DNA of 59,090 nt, taken from positions 1-59,090 of the forward strand of contig CAXUHU010000010.1 of assembly GCA_964250925.1 (NCBI GenBank), in the 5' to 3' direction. The position numbers were made by a program, and so were the translations under genes. Of the stretch, positions 1 through 8,551 are shown in pieces (the first letter of the stretch is position 1; every line of letters starts with the position of its first letter). The DNA is from BOG-908 sp964250925 (GTDB taxonomy: Bacteria; Pseudomonadota; Alphaproteobacteria; Acetobacterales; Acetobacteraceae). Under the pieces are notes generated by a model. It was not told the DNA's origin. It made no database searches and saw only the letters and a program-made list of their open reading frames with translations.

Positions 1-202
1 CACTGATGGCGTGAAGCGGTCCGTTTTCAAGAAGTCTGGTCGTGACGTCGATGAGGCGCCGACGAGTGTTGCGCCCTTTAGCACCCATCTCCTGGCCATG
101 CTGGTTGTGGCTCTTAGTCGGCTTCGCGCCCGAAGACGCCCTGACCTTTGCGGGAACGCGAGTTAAAGGATCAGCCGCTTCTTTGAGGGTGGCCCCGGTC
201 AT
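1..202 (-). CDS. TetR-family transcriptional regulator, N-terminal part, cut by window edge
   Basis: Reading the minus strand from ATG at 202 gives an open frame of 67 residues to the window edge. Residues about 44-67 contain the segment GRNTRRRLIDVTTRLLENG, a typical first helix of a TetR DNA-binding domain, so the helix-turn-helix itself lies just outside the window. A purine-rich GGAAGG sits 6 nt before the ATG, which is why this start is preferred; the frame stays open further upstream. The first ~40 residues are a basic, low-complexity tail. The gene is divergent from the TonB receptor and is a natural candidate to control it. Only the N-terminus is visible, so ligand class and exact family cannot be judged. 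Confidence 0.72.
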   Translation of the reverse strand, partial: MTGATLKEAADPLTRVPAKVRASSGAKPTKSHNQHGQEMGAKGRNTRRRLIDVTTRLLENGPLHAIS

Positions 203-360
203 TGCTTGCCTTCCGATTGACTTCCACGAGGCATGGCTACTCCGTCCGAATGAACGGCAGCCATCATAGGTGCTACTGCGCCATAGCACTACCGCCTGAA
301 CTTCACCGCCATGGTGACCTCGCACCAACGATGCAGGAAGGAATTTGCGCATGGACGCAC

Positions 361-373
361 ATAGTTATCTTAT
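361..373 (+). promoter_or_regulatory. Candidate operator, copy 1 (ATAGT-TAT-CTTAT)
   Basis: Matches the best copy of the cluster-wide element (CTAGT-TAT-ACTAG at 49650) in the left arm and centre, with a weaker right arm. It lies between the TetR gene and the TonB receptor, about 205 nt before the receptor start. Confidence 0.4.
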
Positions 374-481
374 TTAGCGATGTGCGATTGACGTGTCTTC
401 CTCAATGGTTTAGTCGTTTCCAGACCGGAGACTGCATCGAACAGCTAATTTACAAGGATAGAAAACCTGAAGCCTGCAAAA

Positions 482-496
482 CTATGCGAAGCATAG
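482..496. repeat. Perfect 15-bp inverted repeat CTATGC-GAA-GCATAG
   Basis: Two perfect 6-bp arms around a 3-bp centre, 83 nt upstream of the TonB receptor start. The size fits a TetR-family operator, and a TetR gene is divergent from this site. It is unlike the GntR-type element found elsewhere in the window. Binding is inferred. Confidence 0.45.
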
Positions 497-521
497 GCAG
501 CACTCTCGCATAATAGAGAAA

Positions 522-540
522 GCCGCGCAGTCGACGCGGC
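522..540. repeat. GC-rich hairpin before the TonB receptor
   Basis: Arms GCCGCG (522-527) and CGCGGC (535-540) enclose a 7-nt loop, 39 nt before the receptor ATG. No T-run follows, so it is more likely a leader hairpin or second operator than a terminator. Confidence 0.35.
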
Positions 541-579
541 GAATAAGCAAAACTGTTTTCATTTGGGGGAAACATAGGA

Positions 580-3000
580 ATGCTGTCGCTTCGCCGCGAG
601 ATAATCTCGAGTACTGCCATCGCGCTGACTTTGAGTAGTGTGATCGGATGGTACTCGGCCGCGCCTGCCCAGACCGTGGCTCCTCAACCTACACCTCGAA
701 AAGGAGGCGGCATCGAGCAGGTCGTCGTAACAGCCCGCCGTCGTGCGGAGCGATTGCAGAAGGTTCCAGTCGCTGTCACCGCTCTGAGCAGTGCTCAAAT
801 AGCGCAAAACAAGGTCGTTGCAGTGAACGAGCTCGGAGCGTTGACGCCCAGTCTGACGTTTGAGCAAAGCTCTTACACGCCGTTCGGCGCGTTCGTGGGT
901 ATACGCGGGCAAAAAACCAACGACACCGTTCTGTCACAATCGCCATCGATCGGCATTTACACAGACGACGTCTATGCGCCGTCCACGATCGGCGTGGGAC
1001 TTGGAAATTTGTGGGATACGAATCAAATCGAGGTGTTGAAGGGTCCACAGGGCACCTTGTACGGCCGAAACACGACGGGCGGCGCATTGAAGGTCACGAC
1101 GAACCAGCCTGACTATAAAGGTATTTACGGGACGCTTCAGGTTGGCTTCGGGAACTATGGCAGCCTGGAAGACCGCGCCATGCTGAATGTGCCGATCGTA
1201 CAAGACAAGGCAGCACTGCGGCTGGATTACGTGCATGTGAGCCACGATGGGTATGCTTATGACCATACCAGTGACCGGCCGGTGGACGACGTAGACACGG
1301 AGTCGTTTCGTGCTGCCCTGAAACTTGATCCGATTGAAGACCTGAACGTTGTCATCCGGGCCAATCTCGATAACGGGCATTCCGGCGGCACAATCACCAA
1401 CCTCGAGGCTGTCAAGCCCGTATTCGGGGTAGGCGGTGTGCCGACCTTTTCGCCTGCGCTGCTGAACACGGGGCTGGAGATCGGGTCGCTTACGTTCGGA
1501 CAATTGCTACCATTTTTGGCGCCACAATTGGTCGGGCCTCCTACTGCTGCCGATTTTGCACAGGTTATCGCGGGACAGGAGGCAGCTTACAAAAAGCTCG
1601 CCAGCTATATTCGGCAAGGCTACAACCCGAACTATAGTGGGACAGAGGACGGAACGGTCAAAGACAAAGGCGTTTCGCTTAACGCGACATATCACATCAC
1701 GGAGGACCTTGCTTTACGATCGGTCACTTCATATCAGTACGCATTCCAGGCCGGCGATGACGAGGTGGACGGCACACCACTTCATATTCTCGAGGGCACT
1801 GGCGACCAGTCCAGCCTGGATCAGTTCACTCAAGAGCTTCAGGCCGTCGGCACCGGTCTGGATCACAAGCTCAATTACACCGCCGGCTTCTACTACTACT
1901 ATCTCACCGGGACGGATGACAGCCCCGGCGAGCTTGAGCTTCCATTCCTGAACTTCACCGGCAGCCCCGTCCACACCAACGACAAGCTAACCGATAAAAG
2001 CTACGCATTCTTCGGGCAGGGCACCTACGCGTTCACACCCACGATCCACGTCACAGGTGGCGTGCGCTGGACGAATGAAGATACCGGGCTGACCGCCAGC
2101 AGCACGGCCGGACCGATGAACGCTTGCAACGTGCCCCCCCCAGGCGGCGTGAACGGCGCTCCTTGCAGCGATACGTTCAACAACGGTTTCCACGCGTTCG
2201 ACTACCTGGCCAGCATCGATTGGGCGGCCACTCAAAATATCCTGCTCTACGCCAAGATCAGCCGAGGTTTCAGAGCCGGTGGGCAGAACCAGCGAGGTAG
2301 TGTCATCGGAGGCTTCGGGCCATTCGCCCCGGAGCAGGTCACAAGTTACGAAATCGGCGAAAAGTCTGAGTTCCTCGACCATAGATTGCGCGTGAATGCC
2401 GCTGCCTACCATTCCCAGTACACAAATATCCAGCGGTCTGTTCTGACAGTCACACCCAGCCAGCAGACAATTACCGAGATCGTCAATGCAGCGGCTGCGA
2501 CGATCGACGGTGTCGAAGCAGAAGTGACCGCGCGACCGATCCCGCCGCTTACACTGAACGCAAACGCGGCCTACACGCATCCCAAATACACGTCTTACGT
2601 TTCTGGCGGCGTCGACTTATCCAATAACGTCTTTCAGGACCAGCCGCTGTGGCAATTCAATCTCGGCGGAACCTATGTCTACCCGTTCGTGGTGGCGAAC
2701 ACGGATGCCTCTCTTAGCGGCACAGTAAATTTCGCCTATCAAAGCAAGGTGAATTACCAGCCCGACGAGCAGACCGTGTATGACAATGGCTATGCCATTC
2801 AGGGCGGGTATGGGCTGCTGAACGCGCGTTTGGCGCTGGACATCCCGCGCTACGGAGTGACACTTGAAGGCTGGGGCAAGAACCTGACTAACCGTAAATA
2901 TCTGACCGGTGCTACTAATGTGGTCGCGGCGCTTGGAGTGGGCGTAGGCTACTTGTCGGATCCGCGCACGTTTGGCTTCACTCTAACCAAGAAGTTCTGA
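580..3000 (+). CDS. TonB-dependent outer-membrane receptor
   Basis: An 806-residue protein of the TonB-dependent receptor family, expected to import the substrate across the outer membrane using TonB/ExbBD energy. Residues 1-31 form a signal peptide ending near SAAPAQT. A TonB-box-like EQVVVTARR follows at about 46-54, then a plug domain (about 60-170, including a GPQGTLYGRNTTGG stretch characteristic of plugs) and a long beta-barrel ending in the C-terminal Phe of outer-membrane barrels. Length is normal for sphingomonad receptors. The start has a weak GGGGGA ribosome site. It is divergent from a TetR gene and converges on an MFS gene. Being the only outer-membrane protein beside a large catabolic cluster, it is probably the uptake gate for the same lipophilic compound; the ligand is inferred. 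Confidence 0.9.
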   Translation: MLSLRREIISSTAIALTLSSVIGWYSAAPAQTVAPQPTPRKGGGIEQVVVTARRRAERLQKVPVAVTALSSAQIAQNKVVAVNELGALTPSLTFEQSSYTPFGAFVGIRGQKTNDTVLSQSPSIGIYTDDVYAPSTIGVGLGNLWDTNQIEVLKGPQGTLYGRNTTGGALKVTTNQPDYKGIYGTLQVGFGNYGSLEDRAMLNVPIVQDKAALRLDYVHVSHDGYAYDHTSDRPVDDVDTESFRAALKLDPIEDLNVVIRANLDNGHSGGTITNLEAVKPVFGVGGVPTFSPALLNTGLEIGSLTFGQLLPFLAPQLVGPPTAADFAQVIAGQEAAYKKLASYIRQGYNPNYSGTEDGTVKDKGVSLNATYHITEDLALRSVTSYQYAFQAGDDEVDGTPLHILEGTGDQSSLDQFTQELQAVGTGLDHKLNYTAGFYYYYLTGTDDSPGELELPFLNFTGSPVHTNDKLTDKSYAFFGQGTYAFTPTIHVTGGVRWTNEDTGLTASSTAGPMNACNVPPPGGVNGAPCSDTFNNGFHAFDYLASIDWAATQNILLYAKISRGFRAGGQNQRGSVIGGFGPFAPEQVTSYEIGEKSEFLDHRLRVNAAAYHSQYTNIQRSVLTVTPSQQTITEIVNAAAATIDGVEAEVTARPIPPLTLNANAAYTHPKYTSYVSGGVDLSNNVFQDQPLWQFNLGGTYVYPFVVANTDASLSGTVNFAYQSKVNYQPDEQTVYDNGYAIQGGYGLLNARLALDIPRYGVTLEGWGKNLTNRKYLTGATNVVAALGVGVGYLSDPRTFGFTLTKKF

Positions 3001-3012
3001 GCAGAGGCGCTG

Positions 3013-3035
3013 GGTTCAGGAACGCACCTTGAACC
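3013..3035. terminator. Putative bidirectional terminator hairpin
   Basis: An 8-bp stem with one G-T wobble (arms 3013-3020 and 3028-3035, core GGTTCA/TGAACC) and a 7-nt loop sits between the convergent TonB receptor and MFS genes. There is no clear T-run, so activity is uncertain. Confidence 0.4.
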
Positions 3036-3070
3036 GGGTGGCCAGAACGCTCGAAACGCCAAACGCGATC

Positions 3071-4351
3071 TTATAATTGCGCGACCCTAGCCTGATCCGC
3101 GCGGAAGTTGCGGGCGGCCAGTAAAAAATGCAAGCTGCCCCAAGCGTAAAATACGGTCATGACCAGCAATGCATAGCGCAGGGATTGCGTGCCGAACATC
3201 CTGAAGAGCCTATCGCTAACAAATCCTACGATGAGTGAACCCAGGCTGACACCGACAAGAAACGACATGAGATAAGATAGGGCTGTCACGGTGCCACGCA
3301 TCCCACTGGCTACCTGCGACTGGAGCATGCTCATCAGTGGTCCGTATGTGGCCACGCTGAGGTAAGACCAAAGGCCTACCATGAAAGCCGCCAGCCCCAC
3401 ATTCGGCGCGAGCGCCATTGCAATTGTGACAGGCACGGTCAACCCTGCCAGCAATGCGCAATACCAAGGCCGCCATCGTTCATCCCGTAATGCCAAGCGG
3501 TCCGCGATCACGCCGCTGGTCACTGATGCGAGGATTCCCCCGCCGCCATAGGCCAGTGCCATGATCATCCCGGCGTGCGCCAGAGAAACGTGGTGACTAC
3601 GAATCAGATACGAAGCAGCGAACACAAACAGGCCGGATGACGCGATGCTCGTCAAAGCGGGTGTTACCAACAAGTGGCGCAACGACCGCTGCGACCAGAT
3701 AAACCGTATCGCCTCGCCAAATGGCGCACCGGCTTCAGCCACGGTGCTCGGACGACTTCCGTCGCGCACAGGTTCCCGCACCCAGACCCACAGCACCACA
3801 CACAACATCACGCCTGGCAAGCCAGCCGCAACCATAACGGCGCGCCATCCATGGTGCGCCGCCAACCATCCCCCGCCAATGAATACCAGCAGACTACCTA
3901 GTGGCACACCGGCATAATACGTGGCCATCGCAGATGCGCGCCTTGAAGCCGGATAAAGATCGGAAATCATCGAAGCCATTGCTGGACCCCCACCAGCCTC
4001 GCCCGCACCCACTAGCAATCGCGTCACGAACAGTTGCCAGAACCTCGTCGTTGCCCCGCCCAAGACAGTCATAATGCTGAAAGCACCTACGCAGGCCGCC
4101 AGCAACCGCCGTCGATTGCCGGTATCGACAAGCCGTCCGAGCGGTAGCCCGCCAACGCCAAAGAACAGGGCAAACCCCAGCCCAGTTAACAGGCCGATCC
4201 GACCGTCGCTAAGGTGAAATTCGGCTTTAATGGGTTCTACCAAGATTGCCATGATCGAGCGGTCGGCCGACAAAAGCGTATGCGTGACAGTAAACAGGGC
4301 CAGCGTGGCAGCAGCTTGCCGGCCTCTCGATGCGAATTTTCCCTGTTTCAA
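3071..4351 (-). CDS. MFS transporter (spinster-like major facilitator)
   Basis: A 12-helix major facilitator of about 426 residues, predicted in the inner membrane. Hydrophobic helices run through the whole length, and the loop GRLVDTGNRRR after helix 2 matches the MFS signature position. Closest in style to spinster/hexuronate-like permeases that import or export organic acids. No in-frame ATG lies near the N-terminus. A TTG at 4351 is preceded 7 nt away by a strong GGAGGGG ribosome site and gives a sensible cytoplasmic N-terminus; the frame remains open to a TTG at 4414. It is divergent from the GMC oxidoreductase across a region with a candidate operator. Likely carries the pathway substrate or an intermediate acid; specificity cannot be read from the sequence. 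Confidence 0.85.
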   Translation of the reverse strand: MKQGKFASRGRQAAATLALFTVTHTLLSADRSIMAILVEPIKAEFHLSDGRIGLLTGLGFALFFGVGGLPLGRLVDTGNRRRLLAACVGAFSIMTVLGGATTRFWQLFVTRLLVGAGEAGGGPAMASMISDLYPASRRASAMATYYAGVPLGSLLVFIGGGWLAAHHGWRAVMVAAGLPGVMLCVVLWVWVREPVRDGSRPSTVAEAGAPFGEAIRFIWSQRSLRHLLVTPALTSIASSGLFVFAASYLIRSHHVSLAHAGMIMALAYGGGGILASVTSGVIADRLALRDERWRPWYCALLAGLTVPVTIAMALAPNVGLAAFMVGLWSYLSVATYGPLMSMLQSQVASGMRGTVTALSYLMSFLVGVSLGSLIVGFVSDRLFRMFGTQSLRYALLVMTVFYAWGSLHFLLAARNFRADQARVAQL

Positions 4352-4434
4352 AATCTCACCCCTCCCTCGCGTTCTCCGACGTTTGTGCCCAACCGTCCGA
4401 TTGTATATTGTCAAGCACTGTCGAGGAGTGGCAC

Positions 4435-4447
4435 TTAGTTAGCGACC
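4435..4447 (+). promoter_or_regulatory. Candidate operator, copy 2 (TTAGT-TAG-CGACC)
   Basis: Left arm matches the cluster element; with its flank (4433-4446) it agrees at 12 of 14 bases with the minus-strand sequence at 14570-14557 before the ferredoxin gene. It sits between the divergent MFS and GMC genes, 73 nt before the GMC ATG. Confidence 0.4.
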
Positions 4448-4519
4448 TGTAAAATTGACGATGAGATGGCGAGCAGGTCGGGCAACACGCTCAGCTAGTG
4501 GGAAGTAGGGGTGCGGTCG

Positions 4520-6136
4520 ATGGATAGATACGACTATGTAGTCATCGGCGCCGGATCCGCCGGTTGTGTCCTTGCTAATCGGCTTTCGGCCGACCCATCC
4601 GTTTCGGTACTGGTGGTTGAAGCAGGGCCGATGGATAGGAGTGCCTTGGTCGCCATGCCGCGTGGCATTGGGGCGATGCACAAGCCCGGTAACCCTCATG
4701 TGCAGTTCTACTCCGCATCGAAGGGGGGCAACCGCCCGGACGAGGTTTGGTATAAGGGCAGCACGGTTGGCGGTTCCAGCTCGATCAATGGCCTGGTGTA
4801 TGTCCGTGGCGCCCCGGCGGATTACGACGATTGGGAAGCTGCCGGCTGCACCGGCTGGGGCTGGTCGGACATCGGGAAGTGCTTCGTCGAATTGGAGGAT
4901 CACGAGCTAGGGGCCGATACGTGGCGCGGCGTAGGTGGTCCGCTGAAAGTTAGCGTGGAGAAGCCCGGCGGTCCGTTCACCGAGGCGATTTTGAAGGCTG
5001 GTGAGCAGCAGGGTGTCCCGCGCGTGGCGGATGTAAACCATGTCGACGTCGTTGGCGATCAGGGCATGGGCTACATGACGCAAACAATTAGCGGCGGCCA
5101 GCGCTTCAGCGCTGCCAAAGCATTTCTGCATCCGGTTCTATCGCGCCCGAACTTGAAACTCGTCACCGGCACCAAGGTGAGGCGCATCGTTTTCGACGGG
5201 CTTCGCGCGACCGCATTGGACATCGAGGACAAAGCTGGCAAGCATCGGGTCGGCATAGGACGGGAGGTCATCCTTTGTGCTGGCGCAATTGAGTCGCCCA
5301 AGCTGTTGCAGCTTTCCGGCATCGGCCCGCAGGCTCTCCTGGACAGCTATAAGATTCCTGTCGTTCATGAATCCCCAAACGTCGGCAAAAAGCTTCGGGA
5401 GCACCGCTATTTGCCTGTGATGTTCCGGCTAAAGAGTGGCAGCCTGAACGCAGCCTTTCAGAAGCTCGGGCTTGCGAAATCCCTCATGCAGTACTGGTTT
5501 CTGAAATCCGGTCCATTGACGCATTCGGCGCACGAACTGGCAGGCTTTATAAAGAGCCGTCCGGGGCTAAAAAGACCGGATATTCAGCTCGGCATCGGCC
5601 TCTACTCGATCAAATACGATGGCAAGTCCTATGTTATCGACGACCAGCCCGGTTTTACCATCGGTGGCTACTACACAAGGCCGAAGAGTTTGGGGGAGAC
5701 GCATATTACTTCGGCCGACCCCGATGCGCTGCCATACATCAACGCCAACTATATGGATGCCGAAGAGGATCGGCTCGCCGCGATCGGGATGGTGCGCTGG
5801 ATACGCCGGTTAGCAGCTCAACCGGCACTTGCCCCCTACGTCCTATCCGAGATTTCGCCAGGACTGGAGTACGAGGACGACGACGACCTCGTTCGGGCTT
5901 TTCTAGAGCGTGGATCAACGGCTTTTCACGTTTCGTGTACCTGCGCGATGGGTGCAGACGAGGACAGCGTCGTCGATATCGAATTGAAAGTGCGCGGCGT
6001 CGAAGGCGTGCGCGTATGCGACACCTCGGTATTCCCGACGCTCGTTTCCGGCAATACCAACGCTCCCGCCATGGCGATCGCGATGCGCCTTGCCAAGCTG
6101 ATGGAAAAGACGGATACAATTCGATTGGCGGCATGA
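4520..6136 (+). CDS. GMC-family FAD-dependent alcohol dehydrogenase (choline dehydrogenase-like)
   Basis: A 538-residue glucose-methanol-choline oxidoreductase. The N-terminal FAD-binding motif VVIGAGSAGCVLANRL, the second GMC signature (GSTVGGSSSINGLVYVRG around residue 85), the ADP-contacting GAIESPKLLQLSGIGP and the C-terminal active-site FHVSCTCAMG with SGNTNAPAMAIA are all present; His in FHVS is the expected base. It oxidises a primary or secondary alcohol to aldehyde or ketone, passing electrons to a membrane acceptor. ATG at 4520 is chosen because AGGGG lies 8 nt before it; a GTG at 4511 is possible. It heads a four-gene plus-strand operon. A role in oxidising a hydroxyl made by the P450s fits the context but is inferred. 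Confidence 0.9.
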   Translation: MDRYDYVVIGAGSAGCVLANRLSADPSVSVLVVEAGPMDRSALVAMPRGIGAMHKPGNPHVQFYSASKGGNRPDEVWYKGSTVGGSSSINGLVYVRGAPADYDDWEAAGCTGWGWSDIGKCFVELEDHELGADTWRGVGGPLKVSVEKPGGPFTEAILKAGEQQGVPRVADVNHVDVVGDQGMGYMTQTISGGQRFSAAKAFLHPVLSRPNLKLVTGTKVRRIVFDGLRATALDIEDKAGKHRVGIGREVILCAGAIESPKLLQLSGIGPQALLDSYKIPVVHESPNVGKKLREHRYLPVMFRLKSGSLNAAFQKLGLAKSLMQYWFLKSGPLTHSAHELAGFIKSRPGLKRPDIQLGIGLYSIKYDGKSYVIDDQPGFTIGGYYTRPKSLGETHITSADPDALPYINANYMDAEEDRLAAIGMVRWIRRLAAQPALAPYVLSEISPGLEYEDDDDLVRAFLERGSTAFHVSCTCAMGADEDSVVDIELKVRGVEGVRVCDTSVFPTLVSGNTNAPAMAIAMRLAKLMEKTDTIRLAA

Positions 6137-6201
6137 TGCCGTGGCTTCGACTCGGCTGCCTCTCGCGATGCTCAGGCGCTCCCGAACCTGACCAATCCTA
6201 G

Positions 6202-6960
6202 ATGACGATCTCCGACAGCTTCCCGTGCGGCCCCGGTATCTTCCGGCGACTAATCGACATATCGGCGAAGTGCGACACGGCGGTGACTGCGTGGGTAGAG
6301 GACGATTTCCATCACTTCGGCCTCACGATTACCCATAACGACTACATCGTGACCGACGTCTCCGCTCATACAGAGCGCGCTCCGTGGTCCACCTGTGCTG
6401 CAGCTGGGTTGCCGCTGCGTGTGCTGACCGGCAAGCCACTTATCCAGCGGGCATCCGACGTTGGCCGATACATCGACATGCGCCTGCAATGCACGCACTT
6501 GTTCGACCTCGCCGGCTTGGCACTCGCCCACGCCTCGCACCGCCGCACACACCGGCGCTACGAGGCGGTGGTGCGCGACGTCCCTCGGCATGGCGCCGCA
6601 CAGGCGCTGCTCTCCCGCGATGGTGAAGTGGCGTTGGCCTGGCATGTTAGTGATGCCACGATTAGCGATCCGCCTTCTCACGCCGGTCGCTCTCTGAGCC
6701 GTGGTTTCCGCGCGTGGACCGAAACCATGCCGGAGGAGGAAGCTGAACAGGCCTTTGTGTTGCGACGCGCCATCATGGTGGCCGGTGGCCGCAAGGTCGA
6801 CCTGGACAGGTTCGACAACGCGGCCGACACAGGCATGCCGCCAGTGTGCCACACCTATCAGCCCGAAAATCTGCCTTCTGCAATGCGAAATAAGGGAAGC
6901 ACGCGCAATTTCGAGGGCGGAGCCGCGGATATGTTGACTGCGTTGAAAGTCAAGCCTTGA
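6202..6960 (+). CDS. DUF2889-like protein
   Basis: A 252-residue soluble protein with no signal peptide. The segment CTHLFDLAGLALAHA (about residues 93-107) resembles the conserved CTHL motif of DUF2889, and the earlier part, starting with a polar description-like strand segment and a TERAPWSTC stretch, is compatible with that family. DUF2889 proteins have no established function but recur near CoA-dependent degradation genes. Lies 65 nt after the GMC gene and 62 nt before an SDR pair, all on the same strand. Family assignment rests mainly on the CTHL motif and is moderate. No enzymatic motif could be recognised. Confidence 0.62.
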   Translation: MTISDSFPCGPGIFRRLIDISAKCDTAVTAWVEDDFHHFGLTITHNDYIVTDVSAHTERAPWSTCAAAGLPLRVLTGKPLIQRASDVGRYIDMRLQCTHLFDLAGLALAHASHRRTHRRYEAVVRDVPRHGAAQALLSRDGEVALAWHVSDATISDPPSHAGRSLSRGFRAWTETMPEEEAEQAFVLRRAIMVAGGRKVDLDRFDNAADTGMPPVCHTYQPENLPSAMRNKGSTRNFEGGAADMLTALKVKP

Positions 6961-7022
6961 ATGCTTCATGATGCCGGGCTCGTTTCAGAGCCCATCCAGG
7001 TCGCAAACATCGTGACTTGTTC

Positions 7023-7919
7023 ATGAATGCATCTGCAAAGCCACAACCTCCGACCCGACTGCCGGAACCTCCTGAATGGAGCAAACCACCTTTGCCTCCT
7101 AACAGCTTGGCCGGCCACGTCGCCATTGTTACAGGCGGCGGTTCAGGCATGGGTCTGGCAATGGCGCGCGCGATAGCCCAAGCCGGAGCCGCAGTGGCCG
7201 TGTTGGGCCGCACGCGAAGCCGTGTTGACGAGGCAGCCGCAGAACTCAGGGAAATGGGCGCCCATGCCTTTGGTTTATCGGCCGAGGTTCGTGACCCCTC
7301 GAGCATCGCCGCCGCTTTCGAACAAACCGAGGCGGAGCTTGGCCCCGTATCCATGCTCGCTAACAATGCTGGCGCAAACTTCCCAGCTCTAGCCGAGAGA
7401 ATGAGTGCCAATGCCTGGCGTGCGATCACGCAGATCGCCATTGATGGCACATTTCTTTGCTCGGCAGAGTTCGCCCGTCGTAGGATTGCGGCCGGACAGG
7501 GCGGTGCCATTGTCAACAACTCCGCGCAATACGTCTGGTCCGGTTTCGCTGGCGATGCCCACTCCGCCGCTGCCAAGTCCGCCATCGTGCGTATGACCCG
7601 CGTGATGGCGCGAGACTGGGCCCCATATGGCATTCGCGTAAACTGCGTGGCGGCGGGCTTTTTTCCGCACGCTCGCGCTATCGGCACCGATCGTGAGCCA
7701 GGATATGAGGATCGGCTGGGAACAATGATCCCGGTTGGCCGAGTAGGCCGCATGCGGGAGTTCGGTTGGGCCGGAGCGCTGATGGTTTCGCCTCTGATGC
7801 AGGGCATAACTGGGGAGACACTGATCATAGATGGCGCGGACCGCTTGCGTCGGCAGCTCATGCACCCCGCCTTCGAGGAGCCGCGGTTGCGGGCGGAACT
7901 TTGGGGAACGGCGCCGTGA
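7023..7919 (+). CDS. SDR of the 2,4-dienoyl-CoA reductase type
   Basis: A short-chain dehydrogenase of about 298 residues with a proline-rich 25-residue N-terminal extension. Cofactor motif TGGGSGMG and NNAG are intact. The usual YxxxK is replaced by SAAAK, but a Tyr (QYVWSG) lies 11 residues before that Ser and 15 before the Lys. This is the spacing of the catalytic Tyr and Lys in mitochondrial 2,4-dienoyl-CoA reductase, so the enzyme is probably NADPH-dependent and acts on unsaturated acyl-CoAs. ATG at 7023 is preferred over TTG at 7017; neither has a strong ribosome site. Its stop overlaps the GTG start of the next gene. A paralogue with the same active site lies at 21791-22642. Confidence 0.85.
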   Translation: MNASAKPQPPTRLPEPPEWSKPPLPPNSLAGHVAIVTGGGSGMGLAMARAIAQAGAAVAVLGRTRSRVDEAAAELREMGAHAFGLSAEVRDPSSIAAAFEQTEAELGPVSMLANNAGANFPALAERMSANAWRAITQIAIDGTFLCSAEFARRRIAAGQGGAIVNNSAQYVWSGFAGDAHSAAAKSAIVRMTRVMARDWAPYGIRVNCVAAGFFPHARAIGTDREPGYEDRLGTMIPVGRVGRMREFGWAGALMVSPLMQGITGETLIIDGADRLRRQLMHPAFEEPRLRAELWGTAP

Positions 7920-8548
7920 ATAGTTGGTTGTCGGGGCAAGCGGCACTCATTCTCGGAGCAGGCAGCGCGGCAGACTCCGTCGCTGACTCCTTTGAGGCAG
8001 CGGGCGCGAAAGCTGTCCGCAACAGCGTTGCCGGTGACTTCGCAAGCACCTGCAACGCAAAACAGATTGCCGTCTTCATGGACGATATGCAGGCGCTGAG
8101 CGCGAGCTCGTTGTCGATTCTGGTATTGGCGCACACCGCACAGACTTGGCAATCTACCGAGAAGATGTCGCTTGCATCGTGGCGCGACACAACGGCGCTG
8201 CACCTTGACATGCGCTTCTACGCGGCCGCCGAGTGCGCGCGCCGGTGGATTGCGGCGAGTCGGCCCGGCGCCATTCTGCACCTCATAGGCCGCGACGTGC
8301 TCGCAGGGAACGCGGGAAGCGCCGCGCAAGCCGGCTCGGCAGCGGCCGTCGAGAATATGGTTAAGACCCTTGCGGTCGAATGGGCGCGGGACGGCATAAG
8401 GAGCAACGCCATCGTTTCACATTATGTCGAGATGAACGGCGAGGCCCCCGCGCAAGGATTGCGCGCCCTCGGCACGCTCGCATGTTACCTCTGCAGCGAC
8501 TACGCCGCCTATGTCACCGGTTGCCTAATGGGCGTGAACGAACTCTGA
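7916..8548 (+). CDS. Catalytically dead SDR-like protein, partner of preceding SDR
   Basis: 210 residues, clearly SDR-like in its second half (KTLAVEWARDGIRSNAI, then LACYLCSDYAAYVTG). The active-site triad is gone: Ser is Gly, Tyr is Gln and Lys is Ala in GNAGSAAQAGSAAAV. NNAG is replaced by AHTA and the glycine-rich loop is LGAGSAADS, so cofactor binding is doubtful. The GTG start at 7916 overlaps the stop of the active SDR (GTGA), which indicates translational coupling. BbsC/BbsD of toluene degradation is a known precedent in which an inactive SDR subunit pairs with an active one. The same arrangement here is an inference. The reading frame is intact, arguing against random decay. Confidence 0.75.
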   Translation: MNSWLSGQAALILGAGSAADSVADSFEAAGAKAVRNSVAGDFASTCNAKQIAVFMDDMQALSASSLSILVLAHTAQTWQSTEKMSLASWRDTTALHLDMRFYAAAECARRWIAASRPGAILHLIGRDVLAGNAGSAAQAGSAAAVENMVKTLAVEWARDGIRSNAIVSHYVEMNGEAPAQGLRALGTLACYLCSDYAAYVTGCLMGVNEL

Positions 8549-8551
8549 CGT

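Larger units (their letters stand above)
203..579. other. Divergent intergenic region between TetR gene and TonB receptor
   Basis: 377 bases without a convincing gene. Short open frames here have no recognisable domain. The region holds a copy of the cluster-wide 13-bp element (361-373), a perfect 15-bp inverted repeat (482-496) and a GC-rich hairpin (522-540), so it is best read as a double promoter region. Confidence 0.6.

Noticed and set aside
202..513. Small plus-strand frames between the TetR gene and the TonB receptor
   Set aside because: No family features; the region contains regulatory symmetry and the TetR start.
522..540. GC hairpin as a terminator of the region before the TonB receptor
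   Set aside because: No gene ends on the plus strand upstream and no T-run follows.
6950..8329. A 459-codon minus-strand frame opposite the SDR pair
   Set aside because: Low-complexity shadow of the GC-rich SDR genes without any recognisable motif.
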